Notes: generated from the letters alone by a model not told the origin. 64,000 nucleotides of DNA from Cristatella mucedo (GCA_009760855.2 WPIO01000005.1:12624001-12688000), one strand, 5' to 3'. Positions 1 through 17,236 are shown, numbered from the stretch's first letter. Translations and numbers: made by a program.

Positions 1-27
1 TGCTGCTGCTCTATCTAGCCTCTGGTT

Positions 28-291
28 GTGAGGAGGCAGATAGAGCATGCCCACTTAGAGTGTTTGCAGCTCGTTGCACCATTGCTTCAAACCATTTTGA
101 AAGCAAACGAAAGCAGCACAAGCCTCATAGCCGCTGCTGACCCCTTAATCCAAGCGGCCAGCCACAAGCTCCACTCAAGAGAACCGAGCCACAAAGAGCT
201 CCAGTTGGCTCAAATAGGCTGGTCCAATCTCGGCACGTGCTTAGAGGCCAGATACTGCGACCAGTCAGGAGAGGCCGGATACTTCATCTAG
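28..291 (+). other. uncharacterised open frame at window edge
   Basis: An 87-codon frame reads LECLQLVAPLLQTILKANE and ends GEAGYFI with TAG. It could be a terminal exon entering from outside the window (ctctatctag just upstream resembles an acceptor), but I recognise no family and chance cannot be excluded. Confidence 0.15.
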
Positions 292-394
292 ACATGTACA
301 GTGCACAAAGCGGTGACTAAATACAAAGCATTCCTTCCGGATGGAAACTATACCAAATCCCTCCCCAGAAGCTCCTGTGCATACTAAAGTACGT

Positions 395-450
395 TTAATC
401 TAACGATACGATAACAACACGATAAAGATACGATAAAGAACGATAATATC
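395..450. repeat. degenerate (ACGATA)n tract
   Basis: The units acgata, acgataa and gatacgata recur irregularly across about 55 bp. Confidence 0.5.
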
Positions 451-547
451 TGTAATACGAGTATTGCAAGCATGCAAATACCTAACTCTATGCACGCTTC
501 CGGAAAAAATGTGGACAAGTAGTAGTGGCTGAAAAAAATGTCAGGGT

Positions 548-1270
548 TGGACATTAATAATAATAATGATAATAATACATTTGATAAAGCGACCTCAGAG
601 AACTCAATCTCTCTCTAGGCGCTTTACATTCGCTGCAAAGGGAAATGCAATTGAATGGTGAGTAATATCATGGTTGATAAACAAACAAAATGAATAACAT
701 GGTTAGGGGTGACATGCACAGGGTCAGCATGCAAATGTGGTTAGTGGCAGCATGCACAGTGTCAGCATGCATAAGCACACGAAGGACGAATCACAGGGAC
801 CCACTAAATGCTGTCCTAAATAGGTGAGTTTCTAAGTTCTTTTTAAATGTGGTCAGGTCAGGGGATGTTCTGAAGCAGGTCGGGAGGGAGTTCCAGGCTT
901 TGGGAGCATATGAACTAAATGCACGGTATCCAAGGATTTGAGGTTTGTACGAGGTATTTCTAGACTGTTGGATTCCGAAAAGCGAGTGGTACGATGCTTG
1001 GCCTGATGGGGTAGTATATCTGAGAGATAGGCTGGAGCCAAAGAATGAAGTGACCTAAAAGTGAGTAACAGAACCTTGAAGTCGATCTGTTGCTTGACTG
1101 GGAGCCAGTGCAGGTCGGCGAGAAGTGGTGTAATGACTGTGACTGGTGTGACTGTGAGTGGTGACTTTGGCCCTTTGCCAGCAGTGTCTACCGGACTCGA
1201 AAGAAGTGAACCTGATTGACAGCACGGGCAACAGCAGCTGTGCAGAGTAGATGAGTGGTGGCAGCATAGC
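548..1270 (-). mobile_element. LINE-A (CR1/L2-like) 3' fragment
   Basis: Reading from the 3' tail, (AAT)n at about 555-580 is followed by the family tail (aaagcg...tctctaggcgctttacat), then the C-terminal coding part on the - strand: [20 protein letters not shown] and [20 protein letters not shown]. This is the conserved end of CR1/L2-type ORF2, 5' truncated with frame breaks. Confidence 0.85.
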
Positions 1271-1824
1271 AAGCATACAGCAACTGCCGTTTCAGCCTTA
1301 GCGTTTCAGCCTCCATTGATGTATCTCGGTGGTTCTGAGCACCTGCTCGGCAGCTAGTTTGGCAGATTCCTGTCAGCTGCCAGGCCATGCAGGCTGGCTG
1401 CTCATGACCGGGCCCAAATCGCTGCTGGTAACTGCCGGCTGTCTAAATTTGAGCTTCCACTGGGCTGGAATGGCTAACTACAGTCCCTTAGTCGGTTGAC
1501 CAAGATCATTTCTAAACTGCCTTGTTGTCTTCTTGTATTCTTTTGCTTGCTTGTCTTAGCATAATGCCATGCTTTACCATAACTTTTGGCAATTACTTTT
1601 CTCTTGCAGCCAGTTGCAAAGCACCTGGATAGAGATTTGGTTTTATTAGGGCACTGTATAAAAACGTCATTATTATTTGTCCGTACAGCCTAACATCTGA
1701 GCACAGCTGAGTTTGATACATTCTAAAGCCATCGTTGCTTCATGAAGTCTCCAGTATTTTTCGTTTTAACAGCACTGTCGAAGCCAAAAATCCACACGGT
1801 TTTGCATATTACTCCTTTTAAGGA

Positions 1825-2410
1825 CAATAATCATAATAATAATAATGATAATAGGTCATTTGTATTGCAACACAGGGAAAGTAAGTCTCTGTCCAGGTGT
1901 TTTACAACTCTCAGTGTGATAATCAATAGCCAAGGTTTAATGACAGGCTCCGTAGTATATTGCTTAGACAAGTGGGCTCAGGGCCACTCGTGATAAATGC
2001 CCCTGGTAAGTAACATGCATCGAGTCACGCACAGGTAAGCGCGAAAAGCCCACATGATTAAAAATGACAATTTCATTCGGCATAAGGGGAGGATGCAAGA
2101 TCTGTGCAGGTGGTAACAGAAAGCAGAGAGGCTAACGGTGAATACGAATTGAAGGCTCGACTGTCAAAATATTTCAATTCAGTGCTCCAATTTAGTACGA
2201 GGAACAAGCAAGACGGCCGCTAGCAAAGAAGAATGTGGTGGCATTTGCAGACATGAAAACGCAAGCGAAGCCCCTTTCTTGCGCCCAGGGAATAGGGTGG
2301 TGTATTCAGCGATAGATGAAGGATGAGCACGTTCAGCTCTGGTTTGTAGCTGCCGTGGTACTGCTTCCAACAGATCCCTTAGCTAAAGCGACAACCGTTC
2401 CAGGGCTCGG
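1825..2410 (-). mobile_element. LINE-C-like 3' fragment
   Basis: Begins with (AAT)n, then a CR1/L2-type tail (aagtctctgtccaggtgttttacaac), and contains gaaggctcga-ctgtcaaaatatt, which is shared with 20695-21310 and 59255-59835. Strongly decayed. Confidence 0.55.
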
Positions 2411-3097
2411 AACTCGATGGCAAGTCCCTAGCTCCCTTCATCTTGAACTAGTGTAGTCACCGGATGGCTACAAAGCCCGACTTCATCCCAAGCCCTCTAC
2501 TTCTCTGCGACTTCGTCATAACTCTCTGGGGAGGGGTCATCGTGAATGAGAATATCTCGTGCATAGTTTTATTTTATAGGGTATTGCTGAAAGAGCTGGT
2601 CGAAACGTGGCTGGGTAGGGAGAGGTAAGTGTTCTGATGCAGCTAGGCATATCAAGGCAGCCTACCAGCTAGGATTGGCTTTTTGCCATGCCGGAGATGA
2701 TTAACTACCAGCTGCACTGCTTGGTGGTCATGGTCACCTTTTTAAACAAGGGCTTCGGCCACTCAACGGTAAACCCCAGCTGCCTATCAGAAGCTTGCCC
2801 TAATAATTGACTTGTGAGTAGTGGTGCTGGCCAGTCATCACAGATAGCCAAAGGTGTCCGACCGAGTAGCAGTTGCAGCCAAAAACAATGCATTACTTTT
2901 GCTTGCTCTCTGCTTAAAACTTTGGAATTTGGTTCCTATTTTACTCGAATGTTTCATTTCATTCGTGGCTTAATCCTAATGTAGGAGTCTCCTACCAAGA
3001 TGCATTGTGCTTGGAATTCGAAAGCTGCTGTGCAGGTTACACTAATAGTAAAGGATGATCGTTATTTAAAATAAGCTTGTCAGCATCTGTGTACTGA
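2411..3097. other. no feature recognised
   Basis: No conserved coding, RNA or repeat signal seen; only short chance frames. Confidence 0.4.
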
Positions 3098-3600
3098 TGT
3101 AACCGAACAGAAACTCGTCCCCCGGCTCTTTACCGGTGGACTGTGTGATGCTGTGCTGCAATATGGTTAAAACACAAGCAGCCACAACTGGGCGCCGAAA
3201 GCAGCAGTTTATTGTGGGTCTGTTAGTAGTGGTTACACGCCGGCGAAAGCGCTTTATGCGTCGCGTACCGGATCGACGGAGTTAACTGCGAGAACTCTCG
3301 AAGCCCGCGTATAATAAACTATCCTATGCGCATGTCGCTAGCGATGGTCCCAACCCCGAAGGCGGGCTGCTACAGCACCCCAAGATACGAGCAGCTAACT
3401 GAGTAGCCGGCAGAACACAACTGCACAGTCTAAGGTGCACTTAGCTGTTCGTCTCTGTAGGTTCGTCTCTCGTGTTCTCAAAGCGTAGTCTCGCATCGAC
3501 TACCAAGCTGCAGCCCCGAGCTCTGTCAGTCGTCCCATTATATTCACTCTCCTCTAAACTCCCGACCTCGCGTGTAGCTGCTATTTCTATTTCAGCACAT

Positions 3601-3631
<31 letters not shown>

Positions 3632-4050
3632 TATAATTCCTGTATATATCGCCCCAAAAGTACTTAATCTCTATTCAGGAGCTGCACATGTGCCTCGGGG
3701 CTCGAGCCCACGACCTCAGCCAGACCTTGGTCGGGGCAAGCACCTTAACCGCTAGACCTTAGTCGCTTATTTCGCCTTAGTCCGTGCACATCCTGACCGC
3801 ATCGTCTGCACCGGGCTTCATTCTAACTTGAGCTGGTTGACCAGCAGCCTGTACTAGGTGTCCTAGTCGAACCTGCTAAGGCAAGCACATTAGTCGCTCC
3901 ATCTCCTAACTGCATCGCCTGCATAAAGCTCCATTCTAACCTGAGCTAAGTGGATCAGGCGCTGGGTCTGTACTAGGCGCCCTAGTCGACCCCACTAAGG
4001 CAAGGGCTCCCATCACGGCTAAGCTGAGAGCTGCCCCAGTGCACTGACAA
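3098..4050 (-). repeat. repeat family X, copy 1 (about 1 kb, LTR-like)
   Basis: The reverse complement matches 28155-29161 along its length, e.g. ctcaggttagaatggagct, cagttaactccgtcg and cataaagcgctttcg. Both copies end ...CGGTTACA. The sequence acaataaac then tttcggcgcccagttgtgg resembles a poly(A) signal, an LTR end and a primer-binding site. This copy has a SINE-B inserted at 3650-3775, a (TA)n tract at 3600-3627 and an internal tandem duplication of about 110 bp (3815-4000). Confidence 0.7.
3650..3775 (-). mobile_element. SINE-B, tRNA-derived
   Basis: On the - strand, tctagcggttaaggtgcttg resembles an A box and gtgggctcgagcccc a B box, followed by a CR1/L2-type tail ctcctgaatagagattaag. 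It interrupts repeat X. Confidence 0.7.
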
Positions 4051-5840
4051 TCGCTATTGGCTAGATCTTGTGATAAGAAAACGTCGGCAGTGGGCATGGC
4101 AGTTTCGTGCTCTTCAAATATGTTACTTTGAGCTATTCTGAAATGGAATTCAAACAGGATCGGCTTCTGAAAAGGAACAGATTTGGCTTTATTAAGGCAA
4201 CGCCAAGAAACTGGAATCGAGCTAGTGTAAAGAAAGAAAAAACACCTCTATTCTGCAGTCATTGATCTGACAATATGGGTTCCCAGTATTTTTTACTTCA
4301 GTTGGCAAAGTGCTCGCGAGTAGTCGACCTTCCTAAGACCATGATTGATATAAAATATGTGCTAGCTGGCTGGGGACATGATGGATGGAATAAAACTGAC
4401 TGCTGCATTCACCAGCATCTTAGTGATTGCACTACCGTATGACCGTCGAATATCTAGCAATTTATGAACCGGCAACACCAGGCCATCCTTTGCTGTGCCT
4501 TGCAGCAACCAGCCTGGCAATGCCCACCCCCTTTGAACCTAACATTCCCATCCGTTTGTCTGCCGGATCAGCAGTCGCAAGAAGCCGTCAGCTTACCGGA
4601 GGAAAGGAGACTTAAATTAAACCGAATTATAGGCTATTCATTTGACTCAATGGAAGCTGTAATTTTTTCTGGCTGTGCAGCGAATCCAAGTGATTAGGAT
4701 ATGCAGAACAATTTTCCACGGTACACGACAGTGTGTATACAGCTTACTAAAGTCGATAGCCAACCCTGTATATGAACAGATGATTCACTTGAGTCTTTAT
4801 TGGTTCGTTTTGGCTGAAGACAGTTCAACCAATTGCAGACAGTGGACAAGTAAGTATTATTAGCAGTCCCGTTGGTCTTAAAGGCAGTAACCGATGTGTG
4901 AGTCAAATAAGTGATCTGTAAATGTAGACTTCAGACTTGGTCTTATTATGTATTCGCAGCTTGCTTTTTTACGCATGAGTGTACAGGTGGTGGCAAGAGG
5001 ATTTTTTTAAATTGTAGATCAATAACCAGCTGCCTTAACATAGTATATCACATCTTTCTTGAGTTTGGTAACAAAAATTATATACTTACAATGATTTATT
5101 AGGCCTTAATGCATTGCATTATTTTCCCTTAGGAGGGCAGTGATTCTAATTTTCCACAGACATTGAATAAAAAATGCTAAAATGGTAAGGCAAGGCAAAA
5201 GCCGAGTAACTATACCGTATTGGCACCAGCTCCTTCGACTTCCGATGCATATATTTTTTTACCAGCATGCATAAGTAAAGAGCATTAGGATTGCATGCTC
5301 TCTAATCTAGCCTGGGTTTGCAATTGGCTGGAAGTCGGCTGGCTGTACAGCTACTGCCGATGTAGCTGCACCTAATGAGGCTAAATGCGGCCTCTCCTTT
5401 GTAAGCTTTAAGGTGATTAGAAAGCAGCCTGATGTTCGGCATCGTTCCCAATAGTGCATGGTTGTTAGGATCTCTTTCTTGATTGGCACAGGGGCTCGGT
5501 AGCCGGATCGGTATCAAGACAAGTCACCTTGGCCGGTATTGATCTGGGTGTACATCTCTTGGGTGGCTCGAGCTTGCTCGGAAAGAGCTCAGTTGCACAC
5601 TCGTAGCAATGTAGGCCTGCCTATTAAATCAGGGGCCCTGACAAGACCACTGGTCAACGCAGTGCATCTAGCTCTCTTCTTGTCAGCATCAGCACAGCTG
5701 CCTTGCATTCTCTCAAATGACAGCTGTCAAAATTGATTTGCCGACCGAGGAAGCTGCCCTGGGCAGGCACTGGCAGCCGGAGCATCAGCTGCTACCACGG
5801 CTCCAGAACAGCACCCGGAGCCAGTCATTGTGAGATCACA
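4051..5840. other. no feature recognised
   Basis: Several short open frames (at 4427-4697 and 5302-5736) carry no motif I recognise and overlap on both strands. I see no RNA gene or clear transposon here. Confidence 0.35.
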
Positions 5841-5844
5841 AGAC

Positions 5845-6100
5845 TTAGCAAGATCCACTTGCTACTTCCAAGCTACTCACGTCCTCGACTGCACTCCTGA
5901 CCTCAGCTATGCTTCTCATTATATTTTCGTTGCATGAGATGAAGTCTTTTGGCTAACGCATGGTTTCCAAAAGCCTTATGTGTTGACCTCGAAATGGAGA
6001 ACTCTCCTATGCAGCACTCGCTTAGTCTTCTGGGTTGGCGGAGTTACAGACAAGATATGCATTACATTACATTGCAAGCGCCAGGTTTGAAGACCATCGT
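5845..6100 (+). mobile_element. LINE-B 3' end fragment
   Basis: Shares ctacttccaagctactcacg, gagatgaagtcttttggcta and gagttacagacaagatatgcattacattacattg with the other LINE-B copies, including the short (ACATT)n tail. Diverged. Confidence 0.7.
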
Positions 6101-6654
6101 TGACTCTTCTTCCTACCCTTGCATGCCTGATTCTCAAAAGCTTATGAACCCAAATGCCTAGTCAGGATTGAACCCTAGAATGACTAAATCTAGATCTTGA
6201 AAAGGAAAATTTCATGGGCAGGCTAAAGTGGAGAGTCGGGTAATAGGTGGCCGGTGGACTAACTGGAAGCTGGGTTTAAGATTAACTGCCAAAAATTAAT
6301 AAATACTCTAACATCTTTCCTGGCTAACTGGTCAATTCAAAATATTTAAGCATTCCTTGAATAAAAAAGACTCCTTTAGAAGTGCTGCACAGGGCGGTTC
6401 TTGGATATTTTACCGACATGATTAGATATGAGGTCTTAGCCCAGCACATTTCACAATCCAGGCTGTGGGTGTGAGTCATACAGCAGGCAAGGTGTTTTAC
6501 CTGCTGAAAAAATATGTGCAAGCTGCTGCAGCTCTTGTGCTTCTCCATTAACAAGGCTATTGAAATAGCTGTAGATTACTTTATTGCTTCTTATAATAGA
6601 ATTTCACACGGCTCGGTACAAAGATTTGTTGGCAAACATAGTAAATTATTCAAT

Positions 6655-6715
6655 CATATCATTTTATTGGGTTTAGGAGTTTAGGATTGGGTTTAGGGTT
6701 TAGGATTGAGTGAGA
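6655..6715. repeat. degenerate TTTAGG tract
   Basis: Five to six imperfect copies of gggtttag or gatttag stand in a row. Too short and irregular to be a telomeric array. Confidence 0.4.
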
Positions 6716-6739
6716 TTCAATGAGACATATGCTGGCAGG

Positions 6740-8030
6740 GCCGATTTTTAGCCTTAACCTTTCCAATATCTGAATCGCACTTCCGTGAGCTAACCTGGGA
6801 GAGGTTGAGGAGACGTTTGATCGTCGATATCAGCATTATTGGATAGTGCATCTGTGATTCAACAATGTTTTTGTAGAAGCTAGACTTAGCTTTTGCAAGG
6901 ATTAATTGTTTCGATCTACCGTTGTCATCGAATACCTGCCGATGGACAGTCAGTCCTGATCTTTGCTATGCTTTTTTAAGCTTGAGATTAGTAGACGTAG
7001 CTAGTTCAATGTCTATGGTAAATTAAAGGCCGTCTGGGCGAGGGCACTTAGTCAGAGGTGCAAACTCGTCGAGCCTGTCAGCTACTGTCGTGTTGTAGCA
7101 AAGGTCGGAAGGGGGATTGAGCAATAGAGAGGACGCAGACATTCTCGCATGGACAGCATCGATGTCAAGGGTCTTGAAGTTTTGAGATTCACAGGTGATG
7201 TTACATGAGGAGGAGGAGGAGGAGGAGGAGGAGGAGGAGGAGGAGGAGGAGGGCACACATTGTAGACTGAATGAGATCTGCATGTGGTCAAATAAGCAGG
7301 ATTGGTAATAATTGGTGATGAAAAAGTGCATGAGAAAATGTGCATGAGAAAATTTGGTCGAGTGTGTGACCCTTTTGTTAGTAGGGTCATGCATGTGGGC
7401 CACAAGAGACGATGAGTCAGTGAGTGCACGAAATTCAGTCCTGAAGGCGTCAGATAAGTTACCAAAGTGAATGTTGAAATAATCCTTACTGAGGAAAGAC
7501 CGATCTGTTGCACACAGAATCGAAATGAGATGAGAGAAATCTGAGATAGAGGAAAACTTGGTACCAGGTGGGCGATAGAGTACTGCCACCATCGGTAGCT
7601 TGTTGTCGCCTGAAATCCAGACAATAGATTCGAAAGACTGCTTCGAGGGTGCTGCAAGCGGCTAGTAGTCTAAGTTCGAGTGAGCGATTATAGCGACTCC
7701 ACCTCCAATTTTGACTGATCTAGGAGTGTGAACGAATGCGAAACCAGCCGGGGTAGCGCCTTTTATTCTCAGGCAGTTTACCGACATTAGCCAAGATACA
7801 ATCAAGGCGAGCAGGTCGAGATCTTTGTCAAAAATAAGGTCCCTTATTACTGTTGGTTTATTGCACGTTGAGCAAGGATTCCAATGACCGGCGTTAAGAA
7901 GTGCCGCTGGGGTAATAATAGGCCCAATGACCAATAAGTTAGAGAGATTCACAGTAACGCTTGAGGGAGAACGGGCTGAGCGATTCGAGACAAAGCTACG
8001 AATATCAAAAGAGCGGGTATTCAGCTCCCA
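6740..8030 (-). mobile_element. LINE-A ORF2 endonuclease region, broken
   Basis: On the - strand the apurinic-endonuclease half of a CR1/L2-like ORF2 is readable: TVIRDLIFDKDLDLLAL, ATPAGFAFVHTPRS, GGGVAIIAHS (7662-7952), then MVAVLYRPPGTKFSSISDF and DYFNIHFGNLSDAF (7023-7592), then the endonuclease-RT linker (6780-7020). Stops and shifts break it, and an (AGG)n tract at 7207-7252 adds about 15 serines. Same family as 21740-24830. Confidence 0.85.
7207..7252. repeat. (AGG)n microsatellite
   Basis: About 15 AGG trinucleotides inside the LINE endonuclease frame. They are absent in the homologous copy near 22110, which has only a few units. Confidence 0.95.
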
Positions 8031-8819
8031 GTTCCCGCTCGGCTAGCGGCCCCGACCCCCGCGGCGGCTCTGAGGCGCTTTTCTTTCGTTAATGCATAAT
8101 TCACGTATAATAGAAACAATAACAATAATAATAGCACAGCAATAACATCTAGAAATGCATTTGAATTACGATAACGAAGCGATAATAGGTATACATGGTC
8201 ATAAGTCGCACGCATGTTACCCAACTGGCGTATCTAAAGACCCCGCCGGTGCGGCAGACCCAGCAGCCCGAAGCGGTATAAATAGTAATAATACATTTAA
8301 TAAAGCGCACTCACAGAACTCAATCTCTTTCCAAGTTCTATGCATTTGTTGCAAAGGAAATAAGAAGTGCCGCTGGGGTAATAATAGGCCCAATGACCAA
8401 TAAGTTAGAGAGATTCACAGTAACGCTTGAGGGAGAACGGGCTGAGCGATTCGAGACAAAGCTACGAATATCAAAGCTAGCGGCCCCGACCCCCGCGGCG
8501 GCTCTGAGGCGCTTTTCTTTCGTTAATGCATAATTCACGTATAATAGCAATAATAATAATAAATAATAAAACAATAACAATAATAATAGCACAGCAATAA
8601 CATCTAGAAATGCATTTGAATTACGATAACGAAGCGATAATAGGTATACATGGTCATAAGTCGCACGCATGTTACCCAACTGGCGTATCTAAAGACCCCG
8701 CCGGTGCGGCAGACCCAGCAGCCCGAAGCGGTATAAATAGTAATAATACATTTAATAAAGCGCACTCACAGAACTCAATCTCTTTCCAAGTTCTATGCAT
8801 TTGTTGCAAAGGAAATAAG
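7895..8819. repeat. tandem duplication of about 460 bp
   Basis: Unit 1 is 7895-8360 and unit 2 is 8361-8819, joined at a shared TAAG. They are almost identical. Unit 1 carries about 32 extra bases (gagcgggtattcagctccca region, 8010-8041); unit 2 has an expanded ATA/ACA tract (8548-8590). Each unit joins the start of LINE-A ORF2 (TYDHVYLLSLRYRNSNAFLD on the - strand) to a LINE 3' tail (aaagcgcactcacagaactcaatctc on +). Confidence 0.93.
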
Positions 8820-9205
8820 TGATAAGATCTCCATAGGCATGTAATTCCTTAGGCTCTACGGTCACACAACTATCATATAAGCTTTAAACAGGTCTTTGTT
8901 GTATCGGTTTCCGTATACGATCTTCGCAAGAACTTCGGCTTTCGGAAAAGAATTTTGCAACGGACAAGGAATTCGCGAAGCGCACTTTGGGTCCGGAGGT
9001 GAGAATCTGATCTTGATTCAGCAGCCTTTTGTGCGATAGAGCCCGATGGCGACAACCCGGGTTACCGAATTTCCGAAAGTAGAATCGAAATTAATTATTT
9101 ATTTTGCGATAGCTGCTCTACAAAATTAGCGTTTCGAAGTCGAAAATGCCGTTGACCTGATCCAGGAGCAGCACCGTCAGAGCCGTGTCGAAGCAATAAA
9201 TAAAT
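8820..9205. other. no feature recognised
   Basis: Non-repetitive as far as I can see. A 60-codon - strand frame (8873-9055) has no recognised motif. Confidence 0.35.
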
Positions 9206-9384
9206 AAAAATAAATCCTAGCTGATTAAACAGCCTCTTTTTTTTTATAGCGACAGAAGAGCCTTTACGGCTATCACCACCGCTTGCAGCGGCGATAAAGG
9301 ATCGCCCACCGCAGGAATCGAACCCACGACCTCGGGACCGAGGTGTGAAAGTAACCGCCTTACCTAGTATGCCATCACGACTCA
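9205..9384 (-). mobile_element. SINE-A, tRNA-derived
   Basis: On the - strand: a tRNA-like head with GTGGGTTCGATTCC as B box and a strong CCTCGG/CCGAGG stem, then cggtggtgatagccgtaaag, ctcttctgtcgcta, an A-rich run, ctgtttaatcagctaggat and a (TTTA)n tail. Other copies: 27712-27885, 29160-29294, 51266-51440 (+) and decayed pieces. Confidence 0.8.
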
Positions 9385-9389
9385 ATCTA

Positions 9390-9812
9390 AAGAACTACGT
9401 GCGAAACAGCTCAACGAAATGATGCACGCTATGGTTGGCTATAAGGACGATATACAAGACGTTACCAATGATGTTCTTAACAACGCAACGGAGCTGGTGT
9501 GCAAGTTCGTGAAAACATTTCCCGGGAACTTCATTGCCACCCGCTGGTCTGAAAAGATTATGCAGGAGGTCAGGAATCGCGGCGCCAGTGCTCACCTGGG
9601 TAGTATTGCTCACAGTAAGAACGAAGATCCTGACAATATTGGCACGCCGTTGGCGGCGGCATCCGATATGGCGCAGACTCGTGGCAGAAAAAAGAGCATC
9701 AGTGCAGAAGGCTGCTCCAGGCGTGCAGATACGCTCTGTTGGGCGCCCGAAGAAGGCAACGGTGGTTGTCCGAAATCAGCCGTCAATCTTGAGTTATTTC
9801 TCGAAAAAATAG
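9390..9812 (+). pseudogene. 3' fragment of an unknown gene with a C-terminal PIP box
   Basis: Directly after SINE-A an open frame runs K-E-L-R-A-K-Q-L-N-E-M (ATG at 9419), with TFPGNFIATRWSEKIMQEV downstream, to RGRKK at about 9691. At a run of six A (9688-9693) the sensible reading moves to another frame: SVQKAAPGVQIRSVGRPKK, ending NQPSILSYFSKK and TAG at 9812. QPSILSYF fits the PCNA-interacting QxxIxxYF consensus exactly, and GRPKK resembles an AT-hook or nuclear signal. The upstream part is cut off by the SINE. I do not recognise the family; it could come from a domesticated or DNA-transposon gene. The shift may be a real mutation or a sequencing error. Confidence 0.5.
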
Positions 9813-9899
9813 GCTCTTTTTTCGTGATCAAGCCCTCGATCCTTGCCTTGGATCTGGTCAGCCAATGCGAAATTGATAGTACTGCAATGTAACGATAGT

Positions 9900-10560
9900 A
9901 CACCGGTTTAGCCTGACAAGGGTGGCATGGAACAGTGGTTGCTCCAAGGCCAGGCTGGGAGAGCGACGGAGTAAAATTATATATCTGCCTATTTATCAGC
10001 CTTGTAGAGCAGGAGGGATGGTCAGAAATTCAGGCGTGTGATTATGAGCATTGCTGTCAATGAAAGTACTGCAGATTAGAACCCTGCAATGCCATACGAT
10101 TATGAACAACGAGCTTGACAGCCAAGCCCCGATTAAGAACTATGAGCATAGCACCGGGATTATAATTGAGAACCGCTTATGGAATAGCCACGATAAGCCG
10201 AGGGTTATGATCAGTGCAATTTATTGTAATTTATGAACGAAATTATTGACGACTTACGACCTGGCAATATAAAGCACTCGGGCCTGACCGCAGTCAATGT
10301 CTTGGCGTAACGGTCTGCGGGTAGATGAGTCCTAGCGCTCTGAGTGAGCTGCTCTAAGCGTGTAAACGAGTCTGTTAAATCTGTCTTATCAACCGCAATT
10401 TAAGGCTGTTGTTTGTGCTTTTCTAATACGGTATTGTGGTTAGCACTGCGTGCAGAATAGCGAGCGCCATTTCGTTACCGTTGGTGTATTGCGAGCTTCA
10501 GGTTTTTTGCACATGGTTGGCGCCGTGCGGCTACCCGAACTAGTGAGGGTCTCGCGGTCA
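9900..10560. other. no feature recognised
   Basis: Intergenic. Only one 61-codon frame (10051-10236), without motif. Confidence 0.35.
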
Positions 10561-10566
10561 TAACAA

Positions 10567-11235
10567 CATTGGTAATGTAATGTAATGTATCTCCGTCTTT
10601 AACTCCACGAAGTCATTAAGACCATGTGGGTGTTACGCAGGAGAGTTTTGTATAGCACACTCACAGCCTAAGCCGCTTTCGGTACGCATTCGGTAGCCAA
10701 CAGACTTCGTCTCACGCAAAACAGAGAAAGTGGGAAGCATAGCAGAGTCAGGAGAGCAGTTGAGGTAGTGAGTAGCTTAGAAGTAGCAGCTCAGAACCGC
10801 TGAAAAGGATGAGCCATAGTCGGCAGCGGGAGAGTAGTTTGTCGTTGCGGAAGAATCATGGAAGCGAGTTCCACAGCCTAGGACCTGCAGAGCTAAAACT
10901 TCTGTCACCAACGGACATTAAGCGGAGGAATGGAACAGCTAATTTATTGTCCACACATGACCTGAGGGTGCGAACAGGCTGAAACTGGTGCAGCAGTTCA
11001 GCTAGGTACGAAGGAGCCAAGCCGTGGGGGCCTTGTGGGTCAGCGTAAGAACTTTGCTTTGGATCCGTTGCTCAACCGGCATCCATCCAAGCTCTTTTAG
11101 CAAAGGAGACACGTGCTCAAACCGCTGGGACTTGAAGACCAGCCTTGCAGCCATATTCATAGTCTGCTGCCGTTGTCTAATAGCTTTCTTTGGCAGCCCA
11201 GCCAAAAGGGAATTACAATAATCAAGCTGAGACAG
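10567..11235 (-). mobile_element. LINE-B 3' fragment
   Basis: Starts with the (ATTAC)n-type tail (taatgtaatgtaatgtatct). The - strand then encodes GLPKKAIRQRQQTMNMAARL and ERFEHVSPLLKELGWMPVE-type sequence, the C-terminal end of a CR1/L2-like ORF2. Lies just upstream of the Piwi promoter region. Confidence 0.85.
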
Positions 11236-11997
11236 AACTAAAGAGCTAGTTAAATTTTTGTGGGAGACAGCTCCTAATCTTGGACAGGGATTGGATGTAA
11301 TGGCTAGCTGCAGAAGCAGCCTTCTGAATGAAGCACTGAAAGCTTGTGAACTCTCCGTGGAATATGATCTAGGGAGCTTTAGCTAGCCATAGTATTGTCT
11401 ATTTCAGCTGTGTTTAGAAATGCGTCGAACGATGACTCACCCATGCATAGTTCGCAACATTTGATGTGGCCCAATAGTTTAGACTAGCTGGGCCCAGCAG
11501 GGGACGTAACTCTTGTTTTGAGCTGGCTAACATCCAGTGCCGCCGGACACAGTTATGAACAATATCTATGCCTCCGGAACCGGTCTTCCGCTCGTAAAAG
11601 GATGAGTAAGAACCAATTTAAAACGGAATATAAATAATTTAATACATATTAAAATTCTTATAAACTTAAATATATTGAAAGTTTAAGGATAATAAATGCT
11701 TTACGAAGTCGTTGTTAAGAACAGCCGAGTGGATTGGTTGGCGGTGCCGCCATTTGGTTTATATCGCGTGCTCGTGCGGTCGTGTGCAGTCGCCTGGTGT
11801 TCTCCGGGCGGTGTGAGAGGTAATCGCGTGTCTGACAGCGTCTTATCTCTTAAGATATGTTCGCTTGTGGGAGTTTAATTCGCATGTACTGATCGACCCA
11901 ATCAACCGTGCACGTTTAGCGGCCTTTGTAGCGTGGTAAATTTGCGTTCGTTCTGTACGGTTCAGTACGCTCATACAATGTATTTTAGTTTTCCGAT
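11236..11997. other. Piwi upstream region
   Basis: No repeat or coding signal recognised apart from the promoter-like motifs listed separately. Confidence 0.4.
11613..11901 (+). promoter_or_regulatory. possible Piwi promoter elements
   Basis: A CCAAT pentamer at 11613-11617 is followed by TATAAATA at 11629-11636, in an AT-rich strip. A second CCAAT lies at 11897-11901, about 100 bp before the start codon. Either could mark a promoter. Nothing in the sequence decides the transcription start, and the 60-codon reading frame at 11696-11878 looks accidental. Confidence 0.3.
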
Positions 11998-17127
<5,130 letters not shown>

Positions 17128-17236
17128 ATTCGAGTCATGTTGGATTTTTTACAAATAGGAGTTTTAATTAAGTATTACATGTCTATATTATGCTTTCCTG
17201 CAAAGTTGCTGGAATTATTCTTCAAATATTTATTGC

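Noticed and set aside
6655-6715. Telomere-like TTTAGG repeats
   Set aside because: Only a few imperfect units; not a telomeric or clear interstitial array.
9300-9384. tRNA gene on the - strand
   Set aside because: It has A and B box-like parts but no proper cloverleaf, and the body continues into a repeated SINE tail found at several sites.
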